NCBI GenBank assembly: GCA_036924835.1
Contig: JBAGRR010000001.1
Coordinates: 5,409,001 to 5,473,000 of the forward strand
DNA length: 64,000 bases
Direction: 5' to 3'
Source of the DNA: Nitrobacteraceae bacterium AZCC 1564
GTDB lineage: Bacteria > Pseudomonadota > Alphaproteobacteria > Rhizobiales > Xanthobacteraceae
Shown: piece after piece, positions 17,901 to 26,887 of the stretch
How positions within the stretch are numbered: position 1 is the stretch's first letter
Layout of the letters: each line of letters begins with the position of its first letter
Made by a program: the position numbers and the translations under genes
Notes under the pieces: generated by a model
Told to the model about the DNA's origin: nothing
What the model saw: the letters and a program-made list of their open reading frames with translations, nothing else
The model's database searches: none

Positions 17901-18148
17901 CTGCTGGCGGCAAGAAGTACGCCGACAGTGCCTTAGAAAATGGCGCTCAAACGTGTGCACTGCAATGAAATGCTATTGCGAATGCATCCGGGGGAATGGA
18001 GCATCCATCTCATGGCAATTTTCGGCGTAGAAAAATATTCTTCTGGGTGTTTGGGCGCCAAAAGCGGCTCGTGCGCAGGCGTGAGCGCTATTGAATTCGC
18101 ATTCCCGAAGAGCCGGGGCGGCGCGCGGGCGTCGGGGCGGGAGCGCGG
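17901..18148. other. Intergenic stretch without recognisable gene
   Basis: Between hairpin E and the FAD oxidoreductase stop. Short open frames exist but none has a ribosome site, a family motif or convincing codon use. No further repeat copy was seen here. Confidence 0.5.
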
Positions 18149-19540
18149 CTATGTGGCGACCGAGACCGGCGAAATATTTTGATTCATCCGGAAGAGATTC
18201 GTGGGGTCGTATTTGGACTTGATTGCGGCCAGCCGCGCGAATTTTTCCTCGCTGTACGAGCCCTTAAGTCCCTCGATGCCTTCGTCTCCGATGTAGTTGA
18301 TGTAGGACGCATTCGCGAGGAAGGGCCGCATCGCCTCGAAAAATTCCCGTGTCCATGCGATGTTGCGGTCGGTCTCCGCCGGGCCTGACCAGGCCGATGT
18401 CACCAGGAAATTGTAAGACCAATTGCGGTGGCCGAAGGCGGTCTCCGACTCCGGCACGCGGCTCAGGGCGCCGCCGTAGTGTTCGATAATCACCACGGTA
18501 TGTGGCGAGGGCACGCGCGCGAAATAATCCATGACGACATCGATGGCCGCGTCGCTCAGCTCTTCCATGTAGCTTGATTTCCAATAAGCATGCAGACCTG
18601 GCGGGAAAAGAAAATCAGCCATTCGCTGAGCCTGGTTGTAAGGCGTCGGCACAAACAGGTCGGCGGCTGGCGATCCAAAGCTGCGAAGCGGCGCCAAAGT
18701 TTTTTCACCATCCTCAATGGCGCCGGCATACACGCCTCCGACCCCGATGACAGGTGCCGCACGTAGTTGTGGCGGAGCAGTTGGATCGTCGGGGAAGCAA
18801 AACAGCAACGCACCCTGTGTGAGTTCGCATGGCGATGTCGTTTCGAAGTCGCGCCAGTGGCGCAAGACGTCGTCCGCAGCCTGGGCCGGATGCACGACAA
18901 CACCGGCCAGCACAGTTCCGGCCGGATGGACGCGAAACTCGAACGACGTGACAACACCGAAATTGCCGCCGCCGCCGCGAATGGCCCAGAACAGATCGTC
19001 ATGCTCCCACTTGTTGGCGGTGACGATCCGGCCGTCGGCGAGCACGACTTTTGCGGACAACAAATTGTCGAGCGCGAGCCCGTGCTTACGCACAAGCCAG
19101 CCGAGGCCGCCGCCAAGGGTAAGGCCCGACACTCCCGTGACCGACACGAATCCTCCAGTGGCCGCAAGAGAGTAGGGCTGGAGCGCATCGTTGACTTCGC
19201 CCCAGGTCAATCCCGGTTCGGCGCGAAGGGTTTGCGCCTTGGGGTCGATGTGGATGTTCTTCATCAGTGACAGGTCGACGACAATGCCGCCGTCACAAAC
19301 GGCGTAACCGGCAACGTTGTGGCCGGTCCCGCGTACGGAAACCAGCGCTCCCTGCGCCCGCGCAAGCGTCACCACCCGCGCCACGTCCTCGGCGTTGCTG
19401 CAGCGGGCGATGAGGTCCGGCCGCCGGTTGATCATGGCGTTGAACACTTTGCGCGCAGCTTCATAGTCTTGATCGCCGCCGGTGAGGAGTTGGCCGTGAA
19501 AGCCCGGCCGCAATTGGTCGACGAGGGAGGATGCGATCAT
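18149..19540 (-). CDS. FAD-linked oxidoreductase, berberine-bridge (BBE) type
   Basis: 463 residues. The PCMH-type FAD domain contains VRGTGHNVAGYAVCDGG with His74 placed to form the covalent 8-alpha-histidyl flavin link, followed by SGLTLGGGLGWLVRKHGLALDNL. The usual cysteine for a second covalent bond in this loop is absent, so single attachment is expected. The C-terminal BBE motif YINYIGDEG...KFARLAAIKSKYDPTNLFRMNQNI is intact (YDPTNLFRMNQNI). Enzymes of this type oxidise sugars, alcohols or secondary metabolites with O2. It appears as a single gene. Substrate unknown. Confidence 0.9.
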   Translation of the reverse strand: MIASSLVDQLRPGFHGQLLTGGDQDYEAARKVFNAMINRRPDLIARCSNAEDVARVVTLARAQGALVSVRGTGHNVAGYAVCDGGIVVDLSLMKNIHIDPKAQTLRAEPGLTWGEVNDALQPYSLAATGGFVSVTGVSGLTLGGGLGWLVRKHGLALDNLLSAKVVLADGRIVTANKWEHDDLFWAIRGGGGNFGVVTSFEFRVHPAGTVLAGVVVHPAQAADDVLRHWRDFETTSPCELTQGALLFCFPDDPTAPPQLRAAPVIGVGGVYAGAIEDGEKTLAPLRSFGSPAADLFVPTPYNQAQRMADFLFPPGLHAYWKSSYMEELSDAAIDVVMDYFARVPSPHTVVIIEHYGGALSRVPESETAFGHRNWSYNFLVTSAWSGPAETDRNIAWTREFFEAMRPFLANASYINYIGDEGIEGLKGSYSEEKFARLAAIKSKYDPTNLFRMNQNISPVSVAT

Positions 19541-19760
19541 GGCAGATCATCCTTGTCTCAAATCGTCGTGTGAGCGGCAGCAGTGGCCCGCTACCGACGA
19601 TCTAGATTACAACAGCCTTTGCCGCATTGGGATCACCACCTGCAATGGAGCGCGATATTTCGCCTCATGCTTTTGGGTACCCTTATCGGCCAGGCAATTT
19701 GCTCTGCAGAAGAGGGCGCAGCGGCCGTGGCGACAATGTGCGACCTGAAGAGAGAAGGAC

Positions 19761-20123
19761 TCAGTGTCCCACCGTCCCCGTTTCTTTCAGGCGGGAGGAC
19801 TTCACCCATCCGGTGACGGTGTTACCGGTCTTGGGATTTGAATACATCACCGACGACCAGCCGTCGTTGGACTGCGCATACACAATCAGCGCATCCTTCG
19901 GGATGACGAAAACGCCGCGCATCGCGCAGTTGGGATTGGGCGATGTATAAAACTGCAGGCGTCCCTTGCCGGTCACAACTTCGCTCAGCGGTGGCGAGAA
20001 CATCGGGATGCTGTTCGTGCCGATCTCCGGCTCCTTGCAGTCGGCGAAAGCCGGAGCGGAGAGAGACAACGCAGCCGTAAAGACGAGCAGGGTGGCTTTG
20101 GCTGGCGCGGTGATCATCCTCAT
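19761..20123 (-). CDS. Small secreted SH3-like domain protein
   Basis: 120 residues. A signal peptide (LLVFTAALSLSAPAFA) precedes an approximately 95-residue mature part with a bacterial SH3-like pattern: GRLQFYTSPNPNCAMRGVFVIPKDALIVYAQSNDGWSSVMY and a GWVKSSRL end (key parts LQFYTSPNPNC, VIPKDALIVYAQSNDGW, GWVKSSRL). Two cysteines (DCKEP, NPNC) may form a disulfide. Such proteins occur in the periplasm or envelope; no function is assigned. It follows the fragment of a LysR gene on the same strand. Confidence 0.7.
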   Translation of the reverse strand: MRMITAPAKATLLVFTAALSLSAPAFADCKEPEIGTNSIPMFSPPLSEVVTGKGRLQFYTSPNPNCAMRGVFVIPKDALIVYAQSNDGWSSVMYSNPKTGNTVTGWVKSSRLKETGTVGH

Positions 20124-20322
20124 ACTCTCAGGCGAGCTTGCTTTTTTAGAGAATCCCGGATGTCGGTAACGACAGTCCGGACGGGCAGAGAGGTCTTGAG
20201 ATCACTGTGATAGATCAGCCAGACCTCCCGCCTTGCCGTTTCGTCGGCGCGCGCACGTGCAAGGTTCGAGGCCTCTCCGCGATCGTCAAACAGCCGGTCC
20301 GCCGCTCGGACGTTAACGCCGC
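20120..20322 (-). pseudogene. LysR-family regulator remnant (C-terminal fragment only)
   Basis: The translated strand ends with RREVWLIYHSDLKTSLPVR followed by TVVTDIRDSLKK, the usual last 35 residues of LysR effector domains (REVWLxxHxDLxxxxxVR). The DNA-binding domain and most of the effector domain are absent. The upstream edge of the fragment is a half copy of the hairpin repeat (20323-20355), which probably marks the breakpoint. It is not expected to be functional. Confidence 0.5.
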
Positions 20323-20355
20323 GAAATGAAGCGAACTTCTGAACCACCACACTAG
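20323..20355. repeat. Hairpin repeat remnant M (3' half of an E/K-type element)
   Basis: AAATGAAGCGAACTTCTGAA followed by CCACCACACTAG matches the 3' half of hairpin E (17868-17899) almost base for base, but the complementary 5' half is missing. It abuts the LysR remnant. Confidence 0.8.
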
Positions 20356-20424
20356 TGGCTCACGCGCTATTCTGCTACCTCCGGTTGGTGGGGACTTTCC
20401 GGGGCAGGAATGGTGGGCTGATCC

Positions 20425-20619
20425 ATGAGCAAAACGAGGCGGACAATAAACTTCGTCATCGCGCTTGCGATGATGATCTCTGGCTGGGGCTTTCTCGCGT
20501 ACCTCCTCTTTTTCGCGGCTGGTTGGCGCGGCTTCATGGTGTTGGGAGCCGGATTGGTTGGCAGTCTCGGTACGGCCTGGATCTACGATGACTACATCAG
20601 TGCGAGACCGAACGGCTGA
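20425..20619 (+). CDS. Small membrane protein, function unknown
   Basis: 64 residues with a short basic N-terminus (MSKTRRTINF) and two hydrophobic helices (VIALAMMISGWGFLAYLLFFAA and GFMVLGAGLVGSLGTAWIY), ending in a hydrophilic tail. Base composition is like neighbouring genes. It lies convergent with the L,D-transpeptidase, 36 nt apart. No family is recognised; similar two-helix proteins are common in Bradyrhizobium-group genomes. Confidence 0.55.
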   Translation: MSKTRRTINFVIALAMMISGWGFLAYLLFFAAGWRGFMVLGAGLVGSLGTAWIYDDYISARPNG

Positions 20620-20655
20620 ATGATCCAAGTATTCTGCGACTGGAGCAGTCGCGCG

Positions 20656-21435
20656 CTACGACTTTGACGCGCCCGATAGAGACAGCGATGCCATGGCGGG
20701 ATCGGGAATCACGACAATCGGCGATCCGTTCTTCACTGTGTTGTAGAGATGAATGACGTCCTGATTCAGGAGACGGATACAGCCTGATGAGACCGCCTTG
20801 CCGATCGAGTCCGGTTCGTTGGTCCCGTGCAATCGATAGAGCGTATCGCGGCCACCTTCGTGGATATATAGCGCACGGGCGCCGAGCGGATTTCGCAAAC
20901 CGGGCTCCATCCCGCCGTTTTTGGCGCTGTATGGCGCAAGCTCGGGCTGCCGCTTGATCATGGAATCTGGCGGCACCCATCGCGGCCACTGCCGGGAATA
21001 CGCGACGATCGCGCGACCGGACCATTCGAAACCCTCGCGTCCAACGCCGACGCCGTAACGGGTCGCACGGCTTCCGGGAAGCACGTGGTACAGATACTTG
21101 TTCGGCGTATCCACGATAAGCGTTCCGGCTCTTTCATTGGATGCATAGTCGATATCGGTGCGCCAATAGCGCTGGTCGACCTGACGGATATCGACGGCCG
21201 GTATCTGAATTCCGCTATCGATGACCGCGCGATAGATAGATGGCGTCGCGGGCGAAGCGCTGTATTCGGCGGCGGGTCTGAGATGCGTTGCCGGATTCTC
21301 GTGCGTCACACAGCCGGCAAGGGTGATGGCTCCGAGTCCGAGCACCGCGCGGCGACCCATCTTTGCGTTGAGGACCTGCGAGAACTGGCCGTCATGAGTC
21401 GGCCATTCAAACTTGCGTGGAGGGATGAATCGCAT
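20656..21435 (-). CDS. L,D-transpeptidase (YkuD domain) lipoprotein
   Basis: 259 residues. After a leader of 25-30 residues there is RRAVLGLGAITLAGC, which reads as a twin-arginine-like segment ending in a lipobox with Cys42. The YkuD catalytic motif is complete: HGTNEPDSIGKAVSSGCIRL, with His203 and Cys219. It forms 3-3 peptidoglycan cross-links or attaches proteins to the wall in the periplasm. GAMEPGL-type WVPPDSMI...NPLGARALYIHEG (core NPLGARALYIH) matches the ErfK/YbiS subgroup. Single gene, convergent with the small membrane protein. Confidence 0.92.
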   Translation of the reverse strand: MRFIPPRKFEWPTHDGQFSQVLNAKMGRRAVLGLGAITLAGCVTHENPATHLRPAAEYSASPATPSIYRAVIDSGIQIPAVDIRQVDQRYWRTDIDYASNERAGTLIVDTPNKYLYHVLPGSRATRYGVGVGREGFEWSGRAIVAYSRQWPRWVPPDSMIKRQPELAPYSAKNGGMEPGLRNPLGARALYIHEGGRDTLYRLHGTNEPDSIGKAVSSGCIRLLNQDVIHLYNTVKNGSPIVVIPDPAMASLSLSGASKS

Positions 21436-21766
21436 GGCACGTCCTCAATCGAAATGGGCGAGGACCGTGAAAGCGTGCGGACCTTAAGCGAGACTTAAGG
21501 CGACGTATCTCCATGTCGCTCCGCTTGCCGAAACGCCGGCGCGCTTCACCTGAAGATCGCATGCCGCAAGCGACGTCGGAACGCTCGTGAGCGAGCGTCA
21601 ATTTTCGCGGAGCGCCAGCGATGGCCACTCGTTTCGTGCTATGCGGGGCGCTGTGGGCTTTTTACGCCGCCGGCCCATGCTGCGCGTTCTAGTCAGAATT
21701 GAATTCAAAGGATGGTCGGTTCTGCTTTGGATGCTGCATTTGCAAAAATAGGAAAGGACATGAATC
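21436..21766. other. Intergenic region with an orphan hairpin
   Basis: A 331-bp divergent gap between the L,D-transpeptidase and the PheC-like gene. It holds a seven-base hairpin ACGCTCG-TGAG-CGAGCGT (21581-21598) followed by CAATTTT, shaped like a weak plus-strand terminator although no gene ends there. Nothing else recognisable. Confidence 0.4.
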
Positions 21767-22546
21767 TTGAGGTTGTTGCCGTTCGCCGCCGTCCTGGCAC
21801 TCTTACTCACACACGCGGACACCGTCGCCAAAGCCCGCACACTCAACGCCATTGAGGGCACCCGCACGCTGCGCGTTGGCTTGACGGGCGACTACGCGCC
21901 GTACTCGCAGCGCGCGCCGGATGGCTCATTTCGCGGCGCTGATGTTGTGATGGCGCATGCATTGGCAACAGCGCTCGGCGTGACGCTCGAGATGGTGCCG
22001 ACGACGTGGAAGACCATGGCGGCGGATCTCCAGGCAGACCGGTTCGATGTCGCCATGGGCGGTGTTAGCGTCACGCCGGATCGCGCAGCCATCGGTGATT
22101 TCTCCATCACGGTGTTGCGCGACGGCAAGCGCCCGATTGTGCGCTGTTCGGACACCGAGCGCTATACGTCAGTGGCGGCGATCAACCGTCCCGATGTGCG
22201 TGTTGTGGTCAATGTCGGCGGCACCAACGAGCGTTTCGCCAAGGCGAACTTCCCGCACGCGCGGCTGGACGTGCGCGACGACAATCGTACGGTCTTCGGC
22301 GAAGTGGCGAACAATCGCGCCGACGTCATGGTCACCGATGGCGCAGAGGTTGATTACCAGGCGCGACAGCATCTGGGCACTCTGTGTGCGGCGAGGGTGC
22401 CCGGACCATTCGACCATTTCGATAAGGCCTATTGGATGACGCGCGACGGCGCGCTGAAGGAGGCTGTTGACAGGTGGCTAACGAAGTCTCTCAGGGCAGG
22501 AGACTACGACAAAGCATTGGCTGCTGCCGCGAACGAAAGGTTTTAG
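21767..22546 (+). CDS. Periplasmic solute-binding protein, PheC/cyclohexadienyl dehydratase-like
   Basis: 259 residues with a signal peptide (LLPFAAVLALLLTHADTVAKA) and a family-3 periplasmic binding fold: LRVGLTGDYAPYSQ, FDVAMGGVSVTPDRA, VVVNVGGTNERFAKANFP, DNRTVFGEVANNRADVMVTDGAEVDYQ (key parts GGTNERF and ADVMVTDGAEV). These last two motifs are characteristic of periplasmic cyclohexadienyl dehydratase and its relatives, so it may be an enzyme (prephenate or arogenate dehydration) rather than a transport protein; no ABC permease is adjacent. The start is TTG 21767 with AGGA 8 nt upstream. Confidence 0.8.
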   Translation: MRLLPFAAVLALLLTHADTVAKARTLNAIEGTRTLRVGLTGDYAPYSQRAPDGSFRGADVVMAHALATALGVTLEMVPTTWKTMAADLQADRFDVAMGGVSVTPDRAAIGDFSITVLRDGKRPIVRCSDTERYTSVAAINRPDVRVVVNVGGTNERFAKANFPHARLDVRDDNRTVFGEVANNRADVMVTDGAEVDYQARQHLGTLCAARVPGPFDHFDKAYWMTRDGALKEAVDRWLTKSLRAGDYDKALAAAANERF

Positions 22547-22580
22547 GTTTGCGAGAGTATTTCCGGCATCGTTTTTCTTC

Positions 22581-23459
22581 TTACTGATCAAAGTAGCCCG
22601 GTTGATCGATGTCTTGCAGAAGCCCTGCGTGCGTTGGCTCCCAACCGAGCACCTCGCGCGTGTGTCTGCTTGAAGCCGGCATGTCCGCTGCTGCGAAATC
22701 TCCAAACCAGCCGAAATGTTCGCGCGTGCGTGACTCCACGGGAATGCCGAGCCTGCGGCCGATCACTTCGGCAATGTCCCTGAACGCAACGCCTTCGTCG
22801 GCGGTGGCGTGATAGGCACGTTCCGTCACGCCGTGCTCCAGCGCCAGGCGATAGAGACGCGCGGCATCCTGAACGTGAACACCGGGCCAGCGGTTGAGGC
22901 CTTCACCGATGTAGGCGGACACGCCTGTCTCGCGCGCGATGCGGATCAGGATCGGAATGAAGCCGTGATCGCCGAGGCCGTGAACGGACGGAGCCAACCG
23001 CACCGTCGCTGCGTGCACGCCGCGCGCCGCCAGCGCCTGCGCGGTGGCTTCCGATTTGCGCGGCATGGAGGGGTGGGGGGTCGGCATGTCCGCTTCGGTT
23101 GCAACGCGGCCCGGCGCCAGCATCGCCACGCCGGATGTGACCAAAAGCGGCCGGTCCGATCCTTCGAGCGTGCTGCCGAGCGTTTCGATCGCGCGGCGAT
23201 CCTGTTCGGAGTTCTCCGCGAATTTCGAGAAATCGTGATTGAAGGCGGTGTGGATCACCGCGTCGGCCTCGGCTGCGGCGCGCTTCAACACGTCGAGATT
23301 ATCGAGCGTGCCGTGCAGCACCGTTGCACCGGTGGCCGCAAGCGCAGCCGCCTTGTTGTCGGATCGAACGAGCCCTGTCACCCGATGGCCCGCGCCGATC
23401 AATTGTTTCACGACGGCCGAGCCGACCCAGCCTGTCGCGCCAGTAATAAAGACATGCAC
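22581..23459 (-). CDS. NAD(P)-dependent epimerase/SDR family oxidoreductase
   Basis: 292 residues of the extended/atypical SDR type. The N-terminus reads HVFITGATGWVGSAVVKQL with the GxxGxxG nucleotide motif at residues 7-13, followed by VTGLVRSDNKAAAL, LVTSGVAML (active-site region with Ser) and VRLAPSVHGLGDHGF. GTG 23459 is chosen because GAGGAG lies 9 nt upstream and the product starts at the beta-strand; an upstream extension to 23501 is unlikely. It is divergent from an HTH regulator, a very common pairing for such SDRs. Confidence 0.88.
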   Translation of the reverse strand: MHVFITGATGWVGSAVVKQLIGAGHRVTGLVRSDNKAAALAATGATVLHGTLDNLDVLKRAAAEADAVIHTAFNHDFSKFAENSEQDRRAIETLGSTLEGSDRPLLVTSGVAMLAPGRVATEADMPTPHPSMPRKSEATAQALAARGVHAATVRLAPSVHGLGDHGFIPILIRIARETGVSAYIGEGLNRWPGVHVQDAARLYRLALEHGVTERAYHATADEGVAFRDIAEVIGRRLGIPVESRTREHFGWFGDFAAADMPASSRHTREVLGWEPTHAGLLQDIDQPGYFDQ

Positions 23460-23553
23460 CGTTTCGTTCTCCTCAGTTCTGCAGTGCAAGGTATCGGGCA
23501 TCGCTGTTATGCTGGTAAAGTAGTGACGTTATCATGGTATAAGAACTAACAGG

Positions 23554-24402
23554 ATGGCCGCCTTGGCAGACAGCGCTTCACTCGGCTCTTACCTCAAGGA
23601 TCGCCGCTTGCGGCTCGATCCGGTGGCGCTCGGTTTTTCAACGAGCCGCAGACGCACGCCGGGCCTGCGTCGCGAAGAGGTCGCTCAACGCGCCAACATC
23701 AGCGCCACCTGGTACACATGGCTTGAGCAGGGGCGCGGCGGCGCGCCATCGGCCCATGTGCTGGACCGCATCGCGCAGGCGTTGATGCTGACCGATGCCG
23801 AGCGCGAGCATGTCTTTATTCTCGGCCTCGGCCGCGCGCCTGACATTCGCTATCAATCCAATGGCGGCGTGACGCCACGATTGCAGCGCGTGCTCGATGC
23901 GATGGACGCGACGCCGGCCATCGTGCGAACGGCGACGTGGGACATCGTCGCGTGGAATCGTGCGGCAACGGTGGTGCTATCTGATTACGATGCGCTACCC
24001 CCAAAGGAGCGCAATGTGTTGCGCCTGATGTTCCTGCATCCGCACGTGCGCGCGGCGCAATTTCATTGGGAGAGTGTCGCGCGCTTTGTGGTGGCTGTGT
24101 TCAGGGCCGACGCGGCGCGGGCAGGCGCAGCGGACATCATGAAGCCTCTCGTAGACGAGCTCTGCCAGGCGAGCCCGGAATTCGCGGCGATGTGGCGTGA
24201 CAATGACGTGCGCGGTTTTGGTGAAGGCGTGAAGCGGCTCCGCCATCCTGAATTGGGCGAACTTTCGCTGGAATATTCCGCGTTCGCCGTTGATGGACGG
24301 CCGGACCTTGCGATGCTGGTCTATAACCCGGTGGGGGCGGATGACGTGGACCGTATCCGGTCACTGATCGCAGCCAGAGAGGATGCCGCAAAGAAGCCTT
24401 GA
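23554..24402 (+). CDS. HTH regulator with MmyB-like ligand-binding domain
   Basis: 282 residues. An XRE-type helix-turn-helix occupies residues 10-80 (LGSYLKDRRLRLDP, TPGLRREEVAQRANISATWYTWLEQGR), and the C-terminal part matches the MmyB ligand-binding region (VRTATWDIVAWNRAA, ERNVLRLMFLHPHVR, HPELGELSLEYSAFAVDGRPDLAMLVYNP; the GELSLEY and YNP marks are typical). It is likely a repressor of the divergent SDR gene 94 nt away and of itself. The ligand is unknown, possibly a lipid or fatty acid as suggested for the family. Confidence 0.92.
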   Translation: MAALADSASLGSYLKDRRLRLDPVALGFSTSRRRTPGLRREEVAQRANISATWYTWLEQGRGGAPSAHVLDRIAQALMLTDAEREHVFILGLGRAPDIRYQSNGGVTPRLQRVLDAMDATPAIVRTATWDIVAWNRAATVVLSDYDALPPKERNVLRLMFLHPHVRAAQFHWESVARFVVAVFRADAARAGAADIMKPLVDELCQASPEFAAMWRDNDVRGFGEGVKRLRHPELGELSLEYSAFAVDGRPDLAMLVYNPVGADDVDRIRSLIAAREDAAKKP

Positions 24403-24451
24403 CGGGCTCAGCATCTGGAAATCGCAGTCAGTGTGTCCTACATGACGGACC

Positions 24452-25261
24452 ATGTCGGACGGACGCGCTCTCGAAGATTTTATCCATCAGCATCGACGTC
24501 TTTTTGTGCTCACCGGGGCAGGGTGCAGCACGAATTCGGGGATTCCCGATTATCGCGACAGCCACGGCAACTGGAAGCGCACGCCGCCCATCACCTACCA
24601 GTCCTTCATGGGTGCGGAGGCGAACCGGCAGCGCTATTGGGCGCGGAGCCTGATCGGTTGGCAGCGTTTCGGCCGCGCTCAGCCCAATGGCGCGCACCGT
24701 GCGCTGGCTAATCTTGAAGCGAGAGGCGGTTGCGAGATTCTTCTCACGCAAAATGTCGACCGGCTGCATCAGGTGGCCGGTCATCGCGACGTCATCGATC
24801 TGCATGGGCGGCTCGATGTGATCCGCTGCATGGTGTGCGGCGTGAGGAGCCCGCGTGACGAATTCCAGACCGCTCTCGCGCGTTGGAACGGCACGTGGCT
24901 TGAGCTGGACGGACGCGATGCGCCGGACGGCGATGCGGACCTCGATCATGAGGACTTCTCGTCCTTCACCGTGCCGCCTTGCGCCTCGTGTGGCGGCATT
25001 CTCAAGCCCGACGTCGTGTTCTTCGGCGAGACCGTTCCGCGCGAGACGGTCGAGTCTGCAAAAGCTCATATGGACAATGCCGACGGGATGCTGATCGTCG
25101 GCTCGTCGCTGATGGTCTATTCCGGCTTTCGCTTCGTTCGAATGGCGGCTCAGCGCGGCATCCCGATTGCGGCGGTCAATCTCGGCCGCACCCGCGGCGA
25201 CGATCTTTTGTCATTGAAGGTCGAAGACCAGTGCGAGGCCGCGCTCTCCTTTCTGCTGTGA
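24452..25261 (+). CDS. Sir2-family NAD-dependent protein deacetylase
   Basis: 269 residues. All core sirtuin motifs are present: GAGCSTNSGIPDYRD (residues 22-36), TQNVDRLH (99-106), catalytic His118 in DLHGRL, and zinc ligands Cys126, Cys129, Cys177 and Cys180. The CSTNSGIPDYRD variant places it among class II (SIRT4-like) bacterial sirtuins, which remove acyl groups from lysines using NAD+. A 40-residue insert lies between the zinc cysteine pairs (ELDGRDAPDGDADLDHEDF, acidic). It follows the MmyB-like regulator by 49 nt, though a functional link is not evident. Confidence 0.93.
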   Translation: MSDGRALEDFIHQHRRLFVLTGAGCSTNSGIPDYRDSHGNWKRTPPITYQSFMGAEANRQRYWARSLIGWQRFGRAQPNGAHRALANLEARGGCEILLTQNVDRLHQVAGHRDVIDLHGRLDVIRCMVCGVRSPRDEFQTALARWNGTWLELDGRDAPDGDADLDHEDFSSFTVPPCASCGGILKPDVVFFGETVPRETVESAKAHMDNADGMLIVGSSLMVYSGFRFVRMAAQRGIPIAAVNLGRTRGDDLLSLKVEDQCEAALSFLL

Positions 25262-25298
25262 GATCTTTCGAAGGTCTATTGATGCCTCGGATCGAAAT

Positions 25299-26150
25299 TC
25301 AAACAGCAGTTGATCGAATTGCTGCGGCAAGTGTCCGCAGGGAATTGCGGGCAAGCCGGTCCGACACGCTCGAATAGAGGATGACATCGCGCGCGGGCAA
25401 GGGCGGAAGATTGAGCCGCGCGCTGAGATCCACGGTTCCTGCTGGTGCCACACGCCGGCCAAGCGCGGCAATTGCAAGCCCTGCCGACACGGCGGCCCCG
25501 ATCGTACCGATGCCGCCACCCACGAAAACTTCTGTCCAGGCGACACCTGCCGCATCAAGGGCGTCGACGGCCATGCTGCGCACGCTACACGGCGCGGCTT
25601 GCGTCGCGAGTCTCAAAGGTTCACCGACGTGATGCTCGAAGTCGGGCAGGCCCATCCAGCCAAATTCTTCTTCGAGAACGATCTCGCCGCCATCGCGGCG
25701 ATTGTCGTGACGCAAGACAACGGCTGCGTCGAGCAGTCCGCGATCGAATGCATCGACGAGATCCCGTGAGGTGGAAATTCGCATTTCCATCACGACGCCG
25801 GGTTCTGAACCGTTGACCTGCTTCAAGAGGCGCGGCAACTCGGCTCCAACGATATGGTGGCTCATGCCGACGACGAGACGGCGATGCTCGGATTCGAAAG
25901 ATCCGACGGCGCCTTGATGTGCAGCCACAAGTGACCGCGCCGGCTCAAGAAAGGTCAGCCCTTCCGCCGACAAACGGACAAGACGCGACGTACGTTCAAG
26001 TAGCCGTCGGCCAAGTCCGGCCTCCAGACGTTTGATCTTGAGACTGATCGCCGACTGCGTGGTGTCGAGCGCCTCCGCCGCACGGGTGAAGCTCTTGAGA
26101 TCTGCGACGAGGACGAAGGCCTGCACGGCTTCGATATCCAACGCTTTCAT
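25299..26150 (-). CDS. LysR-family transcriptional regulator
   Basis: 283 residues. HTH at the N-terminus: AVQAFVLVADLKSFTRAAEALDTTQSAISLKIKRLE (key part SFTRAAEALDTTQSAIS). The effector domain follows with VVGMSHHIVGAELPRLLKQV and a C-terminal AALGRRVAPAGTVDLS. It is divergent from the DUF4865 / small membrane protein / isochorismatase set, which it probably regulates through the palindromes at 26161-26191. A 155-nt AT-rich intergenic region separates them. Confidence 0.92.
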   Translation of the reverse strand: MKALDIEAVQAFVLVADLKSFTRAAEALDTTQSAISLKIKRLEAGLGRRLLERTSRLVRLSAEGLTFLEPARSLVAAHQGAVGSFESEHRRLVVGMSHHIVGAELPRLLKQVNGSEPGVVMEMRISTSRDLVDAFDRGLLDAAVVLRHDNRRDGGEIVLEEEFGWMGLPDFEHHVGEPLRLATQAAPCSVRSMAVDALDAAGVAWTEVFVGGGIGTIGAAVSAGLAIAALGRRVAPAGTVDLSARLNLPPLPARDVILYSSVSDRLARNSLRTLAAAIRSTAV

Positions 26151-26160
26151 CGGCCATCCA

Positions 26161-26191
26161 TTTCAAATCGAAATCATTGAAATATCATTTC
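26161..26191. promoter_or_regulatory. Two LysR-type palindromes in a divergent promoter
   Basis: TTTCAAATCGAAA (26161-26173) is a T-N11-A palindrome, and GAAATATCATTTC (26179-26191) has perfect five-base arms; their centres are 18 nt apart. The overlapping TCATATGA (26190-26197) adds a third dyad. This is 11 nt from the LysR start and about 115 nt from the DUF4865 gene. Confidence 0.5.
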
Positions 26192-26305
26192 ATATGATTT
26201 TCCAATGATCAATGCCGCCCTATGGTGGAGTCCTCATGACTGAAGCTTTGGCGAGAGCGGGCGACGTGCGGCCCAGAGCCAGGCACAGAAAGAAAAGGGC
26301 CCATC

Positions 26306-26887
26306 ATGATCATGGCTCACTATGCCCACCGTCTGCCGGCAAGTCTGGACGTCGGGCAGATCCGTGCGCGCGCCAAGGAGCGGGGGCCGCTTTGGGATGT
26401 GATCCCTGAACTGTACTTCAAGGGATTCTTGCTCCGCGAGAAGGGGCGATACGGCGCTATCGCTCACAATTACTCGTCGTTTTATCTCTGGCGGCAGGAT
26501 GACGCGTTTCGCGATTTCCTGGCGGCCGGCCGCTACAAGACAGTCACCGATGCTTTTGGGCGCGCGGACATCGAGACGCGCTTTGTGTTGGATGCATGCA
26601 AGGGCAATGGCCGCAGTGCTCGCTTTGCTTTCAAGGAAGAGCTCAACATTCCCCTCGATGATGACCTGACGAGAGCTTTCGAATGGGCTATCGCGCGCAA
26701 CCGGGAAGCGGCGATGCAGCCGGGCACGATTGCTGCTGCGATCGGAGTCGATCCACAGAACTGGAGGTTCACACACATCATTCTGACTGAAAACGCACCG
26801 TCAGGGAGTGAGACGGGGACAGGCTATGAGGTGCTTTATCTGGCAAAGCCTTTGCTGGAAACGCTCGCGGAGGGGGAGGCCGCGTGA
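26306..26887 (+). CDS. DUF4865 family protein
   Basis: 193 residues matching the DUF4865 pattern: MAHYAHRLPASLDVGQIRARAKERGPLWD at the N-terminus, ELYFKGFLLREKGRYGAIAHNYSSFYLWR, and FGRADIETRFVLDA. The fold resembles dimeric alpha-beta barrel proteins with two ferredoxin-like halves, but function is unknown. The gene overlaps the next by GTGA, and a divergent LysR gene lies upstream. Members often sit beside isochorismatase-like hydrolases and LysR regulators, as here. ATG 26312 is an alternative start. Confidence 0.8.
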   Translation: MIMAHYAHRLPASLDVGQIRARAKERGPLWDVIPELYFKGFLLREKGRYGAIAHNYSSFYLWRQDDAFRDFLAAGRYKTVTDAFGRADIETRFVLDACKGNGRSARFAFKEELNIPLDDDLTRAFEWAIARNREAAMQPGTIAAAIGVDPQNWRFTHIILTENAPSGSETGTGYEVLYLAKPLLETLAEGEAA

